Shown here piece by piece: positions 23,880 to 32,117 of a stretch of DNA of 64,000 nucleotides. A program made the position numbers and the translations under genes. Under the pieces are notes generated by a model, which had not been told where the DNA came from, did no database searches, and saw only the letters and a program-made list of their open reading frames with translations. The DNA comes from Roseiarcus sp963737365 (GTDB lineage: Bacteria; Pseudomonadota; Alphaproteobacteria; Rhizobiales; Beijerinckiaceae): the NCBI GenBank assembly GCA_963737365.1, contig CAVTSD010000001.1, positions 1,488,001-1,552,000 of the forward strand. Reading direction: 5' to 3'. The stretch's first letter is position 1. Each line of letters opens with the position of its first letter.

Positions 23880-24455
23880 TCATGGCCAGCGCCTGACGAC
23901 TTCCTCGCGCACCGGCGTCTCGACTTCGGGCGGGGCTTTGCGGATGTAAGCCAGGGCCTGCGCGAACTTCGCTGGGTCTTCCCTTTCGAGCGTTTCTAAA
24001 TATTGCAGCGCGGCGGAGACGGAGAACGGCTCGCCGCCCTTGCCCCATTGGTCGAAGTTGCTGGCGAGCGCGGTCCAGATCGCGGCGTCGTATCCCAGCG
24101 ACTCGGCCCAGGCGTCGATGGTTGCGACGACCTGGGGATGGTTCTCCAAAGCGAAGTCGCTCTGTCTGCCGGAAGCAGGCTCGACAAAGCCGATCGCCCG
24201 GGCGTTCGCCATGCCCTCTCTCCGGCAAAGATCGTCTCTTGCCGCTTCGAGGCTGTCGAGCGCGCTTGGGGCCGAATACGTCTTGCACAAAGCGCCGAAA
24301 TTTTCGTCGATCGCGAGCGTCAGCCGTCCGTCATCGGAAACGCGACAAAACTCGATCGGCAGCAGCGGCCCGTTGGCCGTGAATTTGCCAGCCGTCTTCA
24401 ACTCGCGGGGATCCCACACTAACGAACCCCACGCCAAGATTACGCTCTTTACCAT
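23880..24455 (-). CDS. Gamma-glutamylcyclotransferase-like protein
   Basis: A 191-residue soluble protein beginning VKSVILAWGSLVWDPREL, which resembles the YGSL loop at the start of the GGCT/AIG2 fold, and containing FCRVSDDGRLTLAI, the strand region that follows in such proteins. The remainder (EAARDDLCRREGM, AWAESLGYDAAIWTAL) fits hypothetical proteins of the same group. The ATG at 24455 has GAGGAG six bases upstream and is preferred to a GTG at 24461. Substrate and role are unknown. Confidence 0.6.
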   Translation of the reverse strand: MVKSVILAWGSLVWDPRELKTAGKFTANGPLLPIEFCRVSDDGRLTLAIDENFGALCKTYSAPSALDSLEAARDDLCRREGMANARAIGFVEPASGRQSDFALENHPQVVATIDAWAESLGYDAAIWTALASNFDQWGKGGEPFSVSAALQYLETLEREDPAKFAQALAYIRKAPPEVETPVREEVVRRWP

Positions 24456-24557
24456 TCGCACTCCTCAAGCCTTCGGCCGACACGGTACTGGGCCGCTGTG
24501 GCGGCTTCCCTTTGCGCGGGGATGACAAGGCAGACGGAAGCAGCGCCGGACGCCTCG

Positions 24558-25976
24558 TCAGGCGTAGAACACCTTGCCCGGATTGAACAGGTTCTGCGGA
24601 TCGAACGAGGCCTTGACGCGGCGCATGAGGTCGATGGCGACCGGGCCATGCTCCTCTTCCATATATTCCCGCTTCTTCTGCCCGACGCCGTGTTCGCCGG
24701 TGCAGGTGCCCCCCATGGCGATGGCGCGATGGGCGAGGCGGTGTGCAAACGCATCCGCCGCCTCGATCTCAGCCGGGTTGTCCATGTCGACGAGCGGTCC
24801 GACATGGAAATTGCCGTCGCCGACATGGCCCACGATCGGCGCGATGAGGCCGCTCCGATCGATGTCCTCAAGCGTCTCCTCGACACAATCGGCGAGGCGC
24901 GAAATCGGCACGCAGGCGTCGGTGGCGAGCGGCCGCGCGCCCGGTCTCAGCGTCATTTGCGACCAATAGGTGTCGTGGCGCGCCTGCCAGAGTTTCGTGC
25001 GCTCCTCGGGCTTGGTCGCCGATGCCAGGGCGCCGCCGCCGCGGCTTGCGGCGATTTCGCCGAACCGGCGCGTCTGCTCGGCGACGCTCTGCTCGGTGCC
25101 GTGGAATTCGACCAGGAGCAGCGGCTGCTCGGGCAATGCGGTGTGCGAATAATTGTTGAAGCCGCGCACCGACAGCGTGTCGATGAGCTCGATGCGGGCG
25201 ATCGGCAGACCCGACTGGATGGTTTCGATCGTCGTCTCGCAAGCCGCGCGGATGCTGGGGAAAGAGCAATGGCCGGCCGCGATCGCCTCGGGAATGCCGG
25301 AGAGCTTCAGCGTGACCTCGACGATGATTCCAAGCGTACCCTCGGAGCCGATGAAGATATGGGTGAGATCGTAGCCCGCCGACGATTTTTTGGCCCGCGT
25401 CCCGGTGCGCAGGAACGATCCGTCGGCGGCGACCACGCCGAGCGACAGCACCACGTCCTTCATCGTGCCGTAGCGCACCGCATTGGTGCCGGAGGCGCGG
25501 GTCGCGGCCATGCCGCCGAGCGAAGCGTCGGCGCCCGGATCGATCGGAAAGAAAAGCCCGCTGTCGCGCAGGTGCTCGTTGAGCTGCTTGCGGGTCACGC
25601 CGGGCTCGACCACGCAATCGAGATCGTCGGCGTTGACGGCGAGGACTTTGTTCATGCGCGAGAGGTCGAGCGAGACGCCGCCATGCGTGGCGTTGACATG
25701 GCCTTCGAGCGAAGAGCCGACGCCGAACGCAACGATCGGCGCGTCATGCCGGGCGCAGAGCTTGACCAGATCGATCACGTCCTCTTTGTCCTCGGCGAAC
25801 ACCACCGCGTCCGGCGGCTCGTTCCTAAGCCAGGTGAGCGTATGCCCATGCGCCTGCCTGATCGCCTCGGAAGCGGTGAAGCGGTTGCCGAAACGCGCGG
25901 CGAGATCGGCATTGAGCGCGGCGACCGCGTCAGTTGAGAGGCGGCCCTGGCGCTGGCGGACGGAGAGTTGGGTCAC
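24558..25976 (-). CDS. FAD-linked D-lactate dehydrogenase family oxidase
   Basis: A 472-residue flavoenzyme of the Dld/GlcD superfamily: FAD-binding type 4 domain (PIVAFGVGSSLEGHVNA, then SLGGMAATRASGTNAVRYG) and a C-terminal FAD-oxidase domain ending in VGHVGDGNFHVGPL and TGEHGVGQKKREYM. The metal-site histidines of the C-terminal motif are present. Closest to D-lactate dehydrogenase (cytochrome), which passes electrons from D-lactate to the respiratory chain; other D-2-hydroxy acids are possible. It is a single gene, 100 bp from the GGCT-like gene. Confidence 0.85.
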   Translation of the reverse strand: MTQLSVRQRQGRLSTDAVAALNADLAARFGNRFTASEAIRQAHGHTLTWLRNEPPDAVVFAEDKEDVIDLVKLCARHDAPIVAFGVGSSLEGHVNATHGGVSLDLSRMNKVLAVNADDLDCVVEPGVTRKQLNEHLRDSGLFFPIDPGADASLGGMAATRASGTNAVRYGTMKDVVLSLGVVAADGSFLRTGTRAKKSSAGYDLTHIFIGSEGTLGIIVEVTLKLSGIPEAIAAGHCSFPSIRAACETTIETIQSGLPIARIELIDTLSVRGFNNYSHTALPEQPLLLVEFHGTEQSVAEQTRRFGEIAASRGGGALASATKPEERTKLWQARHDTYWSQMTLRPGARPLATDACVPISRLADCVEETLEDIDRSGLIAPIVGHVGDGNFHVGPLVDMDNPAEIEAADAFAHRLAHRAIAMGGTCTGEHGVGQKKREYMEEEHGPVAIDLMRRVKASFDPQNLFNPGKVFYA

Positions 25977-26160
25977 TGTTGTTTCGCTTTGGGTTGAAGG
26001 CTGTCAGACTAGTCGCAATGGCGTGGGATTGCCAGCGCCAGCGCCGCCGTGGGCCCTGATCAGGACATCGAAAGCGGCGGTCGCGAGTTGCCGACCCGGG
26101 CATGTTCGAGTCGTCATTGAAATCGTGTAGATTGATGGTCAAGCCGGAGGAGGCGCCGCC

Positions 26161-27150
26161 GTGACCGAGATCACCCATCGCACCATCGAGGCGAACGGGA
26201 TCCCTATCCATTTCGCCGAGGCCGGAAGCGGGCCGCTCGTTCTGTTCTGTCATGGCTTTCCGGAATCCTGGTATTCGTGGCGCCATCAGCTGAAGGCGCT
26301 GGCCGAGGCTGGCTATCGCGCTGTCGCGCCGGACATGCGCGGCTATGGCGGGACGGGCCAGCCCGAAGCCATCGACCAGTACACGCTGTTCCACCTCGTC
26401 GGCGACATGGTCGGCGTCATCGACGCGCTTGACGCGCCTCAAGCCGTCGTTGTTGGCCACGACTGGGGCGCGCCGGTCGCCTGGCACTGCGCCCTCCTGC
26501 GGCCCGACCGCTTTCGCGCGGTGGCGGGCTTGAGCGTGCCGTTCAGGCCCCGCGGATCGACGCGGCCGACGAGCGTGATGCCGCAAAGCGAATCGTCGCT
26601 GTTCTATCAGCTCTATTTCCAGACGCCGGGCGTCGCCGAGGCGGAGCTCGGGCGCGATCCGCGCGCGACGATCCGGCGGCTCCTTTATTCCGGCTCAGGC
26701 GATGTCCCGCGCAAGTCCGACAATGCGCTTGGCGATCAGGCGCCGGGCATGGTGCCAAGGACGGGCGGCTTTCTCACCCGCACGTTCGATCCGCCGACGC
26801 TGCCCGGATGGCTGACTGAGGCGGACATCGACGTCTTCGCGAAAGAGTTCGAACGGTCAGGCTTCCGCGGCGGACTCAACTGGTATCGCAACATCGACCG
26901 CAACTGGGAGCTGCTCGCGTCCTTCGCCGGCGCGAATGTGACGGTGCCTGCGCTTTATATCGCCGGCGACCGCGACCTCGTCGTCAAATTCCCGAAGATG
27001 GATCAGCTGATCGCGAACCTGAAAATGTTCGTGCCCCAGCTGACGAAAACGATCATGCTCCCCGGCTGCGGCCATTGGACGCAGCAGGAAAGGGCGGACG
27101 AGGTCAACGCGGCGCTGATCGCGTTCCTCCGCGAAGTGGGCCACGCTTGA
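26161..27150 (+). CDS. Alpha/beta hydrolase, epoxide hydrolase type
   Basis: A 329-residue alpha/beta hydrolase. The oxyanion segment is FCHGFPESWYSWRHQ, the nucleophile elbow is VVGHDWGAPVAW with an Asp nucleophile typical of epoxide hydrolases and dehalogenases, and the catalytic His is in GCGHWTQQE. A cap-domain tyrosine candidate lies in FYQLYFQTPG. The start is GTG at 26161, preceded by GGAGGAGG. It diverges from the Dld-type gene. Soluble epoxide hydrolase is the best family call; the substrate is unknown. Confidence 0.85.
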   Translation: MTEITHRTIEANGIPIHFAEAGSGPLVLFCHGFPESWYSWRHQLKALAEAGYRAVAPDMRGYGGTGQPEAIDQYTLFHLVGDMVGVIDALDAPQAVVVGHDWGAPVAWHCALLRPDRFRAVAGLSVPFRPRGSTRPTSVMPQSESSLFYQLYFQTPGVAEAELGRDPRATIRRLLYSGSGDVPRKSDNALGDQAPGMVPRTGGFLTRTFDPPTLPGWLTEADIDVFAKEFERSGFRGGLNWYRNIDRNWELLASFAGANVTVPALYIAGDRDLVVKFPKMDQLIANLKMFVPQLTKTIMLPGCGHWTQQERADEVNAALIAFLREVGHA

Positions 27151-27158
27151 CGGCTGGC

Positions 27159-27248
27159 CGTCATCGCGAGGAGCGAAGCGACGCGGCGATCCAGGGACCG
27201 TCGAGCGCCCAACGTCTCTGGGATTGCTTCGCTTCGCTCTCAATGACG
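27159..27248. repeat. Palindromic intergenic repeat (REP-like)
   Basis: The interval is an imperfect inverted repeat: GCGAGGAGCGAAGCGAC on the left and GATTGCTTCGCTTCGCTC on the right, framed by CGTCAT and ATGACG. This is a pattern widely dispersed between genes in proteobacteria. It fills almost the whole gap between the convergent hydrolase and GGDEF/EAL genes and may act as a terminator. Confidence 0.75.
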
Positions 27249-27297
27249 CGGCTGGTTCGACCAAGAGGCAATCCGCTCTAGGCCCAACGCCCCCGCG

Positions 27298-30252
27298 TCA
27301 GGCGACCGCGGCTCCCATCAGCTTCCGCGCTGCGGCGGCGGTCATGGGCTGGCCGAAAGCCGAGCCTTGCGCGAACTGGCAGCCGAGCTGGGCGAGTTCG
27401 ACCGCGTCGGACTCCGTCTCCGCTCCCTCTGAGATGACGTCCATGCCGATCTCCTGCGCCATGGCTACGATCGAACGCAGAATGGGCGAGCGGGCGCCGA
27501 AGGCGTTGGGCCTGACCAGCGACGCGTCGATCCGCATCGCATCGAAACGGTACTCCGGCAGGTGGCCGAGCGAAGTATAGCCGGCGCCGAACCGGTCGAG
27601 CATGAGCGCTGCGCCGATTTCGCGCACCCGCTGCAGGAGGGCGGCGGCGTATTCCGGGTTCTCCATCACCAGGCTCTCGGCCGCGGCAAGCTTGAGCGAG
27701 CCGCGCTGGACGTAGTGGCGACCGAGCGCGGAGCGCACGTCGAGCAAAAGGTCGTGGCTGAGCATTTGCCGCGAAGAGGCTGCCACCGTGGCGAAGATCG
27801 GCGGGTTGACCTCGAGCGCCTTCTGCCACGCGGCGAGCTCCCTTGCAGTCGACTCGAGCGCGTAGGCGCCGATGTCGACGATGGCGCCGGTCAACTCGGC
27901 GGCCTGGAGGAACTCGTCGTCGCCGAGCACCCCGAGCCTTGGGTGACGCCAGCGGATGAGCGACTGGAATCCGGCGACAGTGCGATCCTCGAGGCGCACG
28001 ATGGGTCGGAAGAGAATCGCGATCTCGCCGCGCTCGAGCGCGCGCCGCACGTCGTTGCCCAGCGTCTGCCGGTCGGTTCGATGCAAGCGCATGTTGGGGG
28101 CGAAGATCTCGACCCGGTCGCCGCCAGCCTTCTTGGCGTTGGCGAGCGCGAGCTGCGCGTCAGCGAGAAGATCGCCGCCTTTGTCGTGCAGCCTCGGATT
28201 GTAATGCGCCGCGCCGATCGACACCGAGAGCGTGATTTCCCGCTCGCCAAAGCTGATTGGCGAAGCAAGCACGGCGCGCAAGGCGTCGATCCTGGCGGGG
28301 GCGTCCATCGAGGCCGGTTCGGCCAGCACGATCGCGCCGAACATGTCGCCGCCCAAACGAGCCAGCGTATCGCCCGGGCGTAGATCGCGCGCGAGGCGAC
28401 GCGCCACCGCCAGAAGAGCCGAGTCGCCGATCGACAGCCCGTAGGAATCGTTGACCGAGCGAAATTCGTCGACATCGATCACCATCACTGTCGGCGCGCC
28501 GGCGCCGGGCTTCTGGGCCATGAGAATGGCCGCGCCCAGCCGGTCAGTGAACAACTCGCGGTTTGGAAGGCCGGTCAGATTGTCGTGAACCGCGTCGTGG
28601 AGCATACGCTCCTCGGCCGACTTGAGTTCGGTCACGTCCGAGAGCGACCCGATCACGCGCACGACTTCGCCGTCGGCGCTGATGACCGGCCGGGCTTTGA
28701 GAACATACCAGAAATAATGTCCATCAGTTCCGCGCAGCCGGAGATCGTGATTGATCCGGCCCGAGCGCTGATGCAGGAGCCCGTCCAGCGCGAGCGTGTA
28801 ACGGTCGCGATCGAGAGGGTGCAGCACGTCGAGCCAGCCGGCCGCAGGCCCCTCGAGCGCGCCGCGCTTCAAGCCCAATTGGGTTTCGATCGCCTCGCTG
28901 CCGTTCACTTCGTCGGTCAAGACGTTCCAGTCGAAGATCGCCTCGCCCGATCCGGTCATCGCGAGCGAGCGCCGCTCGGCGTCGGGGCCGTTGTCCATAG
29001 CGCCGCCGGAACCGGAAAAGGCGAATTGCATCACTGTGAAGCCGATCAGCATGACGATCAGCACCAACCCGCCGACCAGGCCCGGCGCCGCAAGGTCGTT
29101 GGTCAGATAGCCGAGGGCCGCCGCGCCCGCGGCCACCACCCAGACTGCGAGCAAGTACCAGGTGGGGATCAGCATCACGGCGCGGTCGGACCCGCGCGCA
29201 GCCAAGCTTAGAATGAGCAGGAAACCGACGCCGGCGACGGTGGCGATGGAGATCCTCGCCACGCCCGCGGCGATCGCTGGATTGTAGACCGAGAGCCCCA
29301 CCACGGCCGCCATCAGCACGAGCCAGGCGAGCGCGAAATGCGTGTAGCGCACGTGCCATCGACGCAGGTTGAGGTAGGCGAAGAGGAAAATGATCAGCGT
29401 CGCCCCGATCGTCGCCTCGACCCCTGCGCGCCAGATGCGTTCCGATGCATCGCCGAGGCCGAACATCTTCCGCCAGAAGCCGAAGTCGATGCAGACGTAG
29501 GCGAACACGGCCCAGGCGAGGGCCGCGGCGGCGGGAAAAATCATCGCGCCGCGGACCACGAAAACAATGGTCAAGAACAGGGCCAGAAGCCCGGCGATGC
29601 CGATCAGAATGCCCTGGTAAAGGGTGAGGCTCGCGGACTTGTCCTTGAACGCGTCCGGCTCCCACAAATAAAGCTGGGGCAGGTTCGGCGTGCGCAGCTC
29701 CGCGACGTAGGTGACGGTCGTTCCGGGATCGAGGGTCAGGCGAAAGACATCGGCGTCCGCGCTGTCCTCACGCTCGGGCGCGGCGCCCTGGCTCGCGGTG
29801 ATGGTAGTGATCCGCGACGAGCCGAGATCCGGCCAGATGAGGCCCGAGCCGACAAAGCGAAAATGCGGCGCCACGATCAGCCGGGTCAGTTGCTCTTCGG
29901 AATCGTTGGTCAGCGCGAACACGATCCAGGCCGGCTGAGCGCCGGGCTCAAGCGCGCTGACCTCGATCCGGCGGACGATGCCGTCGGCGCCCGGCGCGGT
30001 CGAAACCTGGATGCGATCGCCCTGGGCGCTGTAGCGCTCGACCGCCCGGGTAAGATCAATCGCGTCCGAATCGGGCGAGACCCTGACCGATTGCACCGCG
30101 AAGGCGGGACGGCAGAACGCCGTCAACGCGGCGAAGAGCACCACGACGCCGATGAGGCTTGCCCCCGCTCGGCAGGCGCGCTTCGCCGGCCGGGCGGCGG
30201 AGCCGGCTGTGCAATCGGGGCCCCGGCGAACGTTCAGAGTTGATTCAGTCAA
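27298..30252 (-). CDS. 7TM sensor with PAS and degenerate GGDEF-EAL domains
   Basis: A 984-residue receptor. Order: signal peptide (about 30-52), periplasmic beta-rich domain (55-210), seven hydrophobic helices (about 213-412), PAS (430-545), GGDEF (550-710) and EAL (725-984). This is a 7TMR-DISM-like layout. The cyclase signature reads GGDMF (634-638) while the inhibitory RxxD site is intact (RPGD, 625-628). The phosphodiesterase signature reads QSL instead of EAL (763-765) and DRFG replaces DDFG. Both domains therefore look catalytically weak or dead, and the protein may sense or relay c-di-GMP. It overlaps the GNAT gene by 8 bp at the end of the thrC-led gene string. Confidence 0.88.
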   Translation of the reverse strand: MTESTLNVRRGPDCTAGSAARPAKRACRAGASLIGVVVLFAALTAFCRPAFAVQSVRVSPDSDAIDLTRAVERYSAQGDRIQVSTAPGADGIVRRIEVSALEPGAQPAWIVFALTNDSEEQLTRLIVAPHFRFVGSGLIWPDLGSSRITTITASQGAAPEREDSADADVFRLTLDPGTTVTYVAELRTPNLPQLYLWEPDAFKDKSASLTLYQGILIGIAGLLALFLTIVFVVRGAMIFPAAAALAWAVFAYVCIDFGFWRKMFGLGDASERIWRAGVEATIGATLIIFLFAYLNLRRWHVRYTHFALAWLVLMAAVVGLSVYNPAIAAGVARISIATVAGVGFLLILSLAARGSDRAVMLIPTWYLLAVWVVAAGAAALGYLTNDLAAPGLVGGLVLIVMLIGFTVMQFAFSGSGGAMDNGPDAERRSLAMTGSGEAIFDWNVLTDEVNGSEAIETQLGLKRGALEGPAAGWLDVLHPLDRDRYTLALDGLLHQRSGRINHDLRLRGTDGHYFWYVLKARPVISADGEVVRVIGSLSDVTELKSAEERMLHDAVHDNLTGLPNRELFTDRLGAAILMAQKPGAGAPTVMVIDVDEFRSVNDSYGLSIGDSALLAVARRLARDLRPGDTLARLGGDMFGAIVLAEPASMDAPARIDALRAVLASPISFGEREITLSVSIGAAHYNPRLHDKGGDLLADAQLALANAKKAGGDRVEIFAPNMRLHRTDRQTLGNDVRRALERGEIAILFRPIVRLEDRTVAGFQSLIRWRHPRLGVLGDDEFLQAAELTGAIVDIGAYALESTARELAAWQKALEVNPPIFATVAASSRQMLSHDLLLDVRSALGRHYVQRGSLKLAAAESLVMENPEYAAALLQRVREIGAALMLDRFGAGYTSLGHLPEYRFDAMRIDASLVRPNAFGARSPILRSIVAMAQEIGMDVISEGAETESDAVELAQLGCQFAQGSAFGQPMTAAAARKLMGAAVA

Positions 30253-30859
30253 GATTGGTCCACGCCAGTCGCGGACGCGAGTCGCTTTGGACCAGCGCGA
30301 ACAGGACGTGGTCGCGCCAGGCCCCGTTGATCCTCAGAAAACCCCGCGCGTACCCCTCGCGCTGGAAGCCGTTGCGCTCGAGCAGGGCGATCGACGGCGC
30401 ATTCTCCGGAATGCAGGCCGCTTCGATCCGGTGCAGGCGCAACCTCATGAGCGCGAATTCGACCGTCGCCGCGACCGCGCGCGTCATTCGCCCTCTGCCT
30501 GCATGCGGGGCTCCCATCCAGTAGCCAAGCGTCCCGCTCTGCGACACTCCGCGGCGCACTCCGCCGAGGGTGATTCCGCCCAAGAGGTCATCCGAGATGC
30601 TGTCGAAAATGAGAAACGAATAGGCTTCGTCCCGAGCCATGTCGTCCTCCTGGCGCTTGAGGCGCCGGCGAAATGCGGCGCGCGTCAGATCGTCGTCCGG
30701 CCATGTCGGCTCCCAGGGCTCGAGAAAGCCGCGGCTGGCGCCGCGCAGCTTCGACCACGACGAATGGTCCGCCAGGGCTGCCGGCCGCAGATAGAGGCCG
30801 TCGCCGCGGAGCACCGGCTCCGGGTTAACGGATCGCGTCAAGCCGAAAAGCGCCATCAT
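30245..30859 (-). CDS. GNAT N-acetyltransferase, RimJ type
   Basis: A 204-residue acetyltransferase resembling RimJ/RimL, which acetylate ribosomal protein N-termini. The family pattern is visible: LYLRPAALADHSSWSKLRGAS near the start, GYWMGAPHAGRGRMTRAV (acetyl-CoA pyrophosphate loop), LRLHRIEAACIPENAPSIALLERNGFQREGYARGFLRINGAWRDHVLFAL. Its start overlaps the stop of the M16 peptidase gene (ATGA) and its end overlaps the GGDEF-EAL gene. The acetyl acceptor is unknown. Confidence 0.88.
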   Translation of the reverse strand: MMALFGLTRSVNPEPVLRGDGLYLRPAALADHSSWSKLRGASRGFLEPWEPTWPDDDLTRAAFRRRLKRQEDDMARDEAYSFLIFDSISDDLLGGITLGGVRRGVSQSGTLGYWMGAPHAGRGRMTRAVAATVEFALMRLRLHRIEAACIPENAPSIALLERNGFQREGYARGFLRINGAWRDHVLFALVQSDSRPRLAWTNLD

Positions 30860-32117
30860 ACCCCTTTCAAAGCGGCGGCGATCTTCGCCTGGCCGGGGGC
30901 TTTGCCGACCGCGCCGATCATCGCCACGGCGGGGATCGATCTAAGCATGGCCGCGCCGGTTTTGCGAACGTCTTCGACGGTGACAGCGTCGATGCGGGCC
31001 AGGATCTCGTCGATGGAAAGCGGCCGTCCATAGATCTGCATCTGACGCGAGAGCTGGTGGACCCGCGCGCCGGGCTGCTCGAGCGCCGTCACCAGCGAGA
31101 CCTTCATCTGAGCCTTGGCGCGGCGGATCTCCGATTCCTCGAGCCCGTGCGCGGCCTCGCCCAGGCAATCGAGCGACGCCGCGACCACCTCCGCCACATC
31201 CCGGTCAGCCGAGCCCGCGTAGAAACCGAACAGGCCCGTGTCGACGAAGTCCCAGTGGAATCCATAGATGGAATAAGCGAGGCCCCGTTTCTCGCGCACC
31301 TCCTGAAAAAGCCGCGACGACATGCCTCCGCCCGCAGCGGCGGCGAAGACTTGGGCGGCGTCGTGATCGGGCGCGCTCGAAGAGCGACCCTCGAAGCCCA
31401 CGACAACATGCGTCTGCTCGAGGCGCCGTTTCACCTTGGTCTCGCCGCCGCGGTAAGCGGCTCGCGCTTCGGCCTGCGCCGGCGCTTGGGAAAGACTCCC
31501 CAGGCGAGACTGGGCGAGATCGAGGATCTGATCGTGTTCAACTGCGCCCGCGGCGGCGACGACGGTGGCGCCCGCGCTGTAGCGGCGCCCGAGATAGTCG
31601 AGGATCGCCGCCCGGTCGAAGGCCTCGACGCGCTCGCGCGTGCCCAGGATCGGGCGCCCAATCGGCTGGTCGGGCCAGGCGGTCGCGGTCAGGAGATCGA
31701 AGACGAGATCGTCCGGCGTATCTTCGACCGAGCCGATTTCCTGGACGACAACGTTCTTTTCCCGCTCGAGCTCTTGGGGATCGAACGCGCTCTCGGTAAG
31801 AAGGTCGCCGATGACGTCGAGCGCGAGTTCCGCGTCGGTTCCCATGACGCGGGCGAAATAGCTTGTGCGCTCGACCCCGGTTTCCGCGTTGAGGTCGCCG
31901 CCGACGTTTTCGATCGTCTCGGCGATCTCGCGAGCGCTTCGGCGGCGCGTGCCCTTGAAGGTCATATGCTCAATGAAATGGGAGAGCCCGTGCTCCCTCG
32001 TTTGCTCATGGCGCGATCCGGCGCCGACGAACACGCCGATCGCCGCCGTCTTGAGATGGGCGCCGTCTCGGTGATTACGGCGAGCCCGCTCGGCAGGCTC
32101 GTAACCTGAACGCTCAC
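30856..32117 (-). CDS. M16 family zinc peptidase (processing-peptidase-like), one base missing
   Basis: A pitrilysin/MPP-type protease conserved beside thrC in Rhizobiales. It begins with GTG overlapping the thrC stop (GTGA): VSVQVTSLPSGLAVITETAP. The frame then changes at the GGG run at 32058-32060 (CCC on the coding strand); one more C gives ETAPHLKTAAIGVFVGAGSRHE, as in homologues, and about 420 residues in total. The zinc motif HFIEH is intact, with the downstream glutamate in the ELALDVIGDLL region, and the second-domain segment SSRLFQEVREKRGLAYSI is present. I treat the break as a homopolymer error. Substrates are unknown. Confidence 0.85.

Noticed and set aside
24498..25937. 479-codon plus-strand frame opposite the D-lactate dehydrogenase gene
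   Set aside because: Its composition (Arg, Asp, His-rich with no motifs) is that of the antisense of a GC-rich gene; the minus-strand protein has complete family motifs.
26845..26855. GAGTTCGAA in the epoxide hydrolase gene as another insertion error
   Set aside because: The frame is continuous and the residues (KEFERSGF) fit the family, so this site is natural sequence.
27159..27248. Minus-strand coding frame over the palindromic repeat after the hydrolase gene
   Set aside because: The frame only translates the REP-like repeat (a commonly mis-annotated pattern) and has no independent support.
31057..32109. 350-codon plus-strand frame opposite the M16 peptidase
   Set aside because: Antisense shadow; no motifs, while the minus strand has the HFIEH zinc motif.
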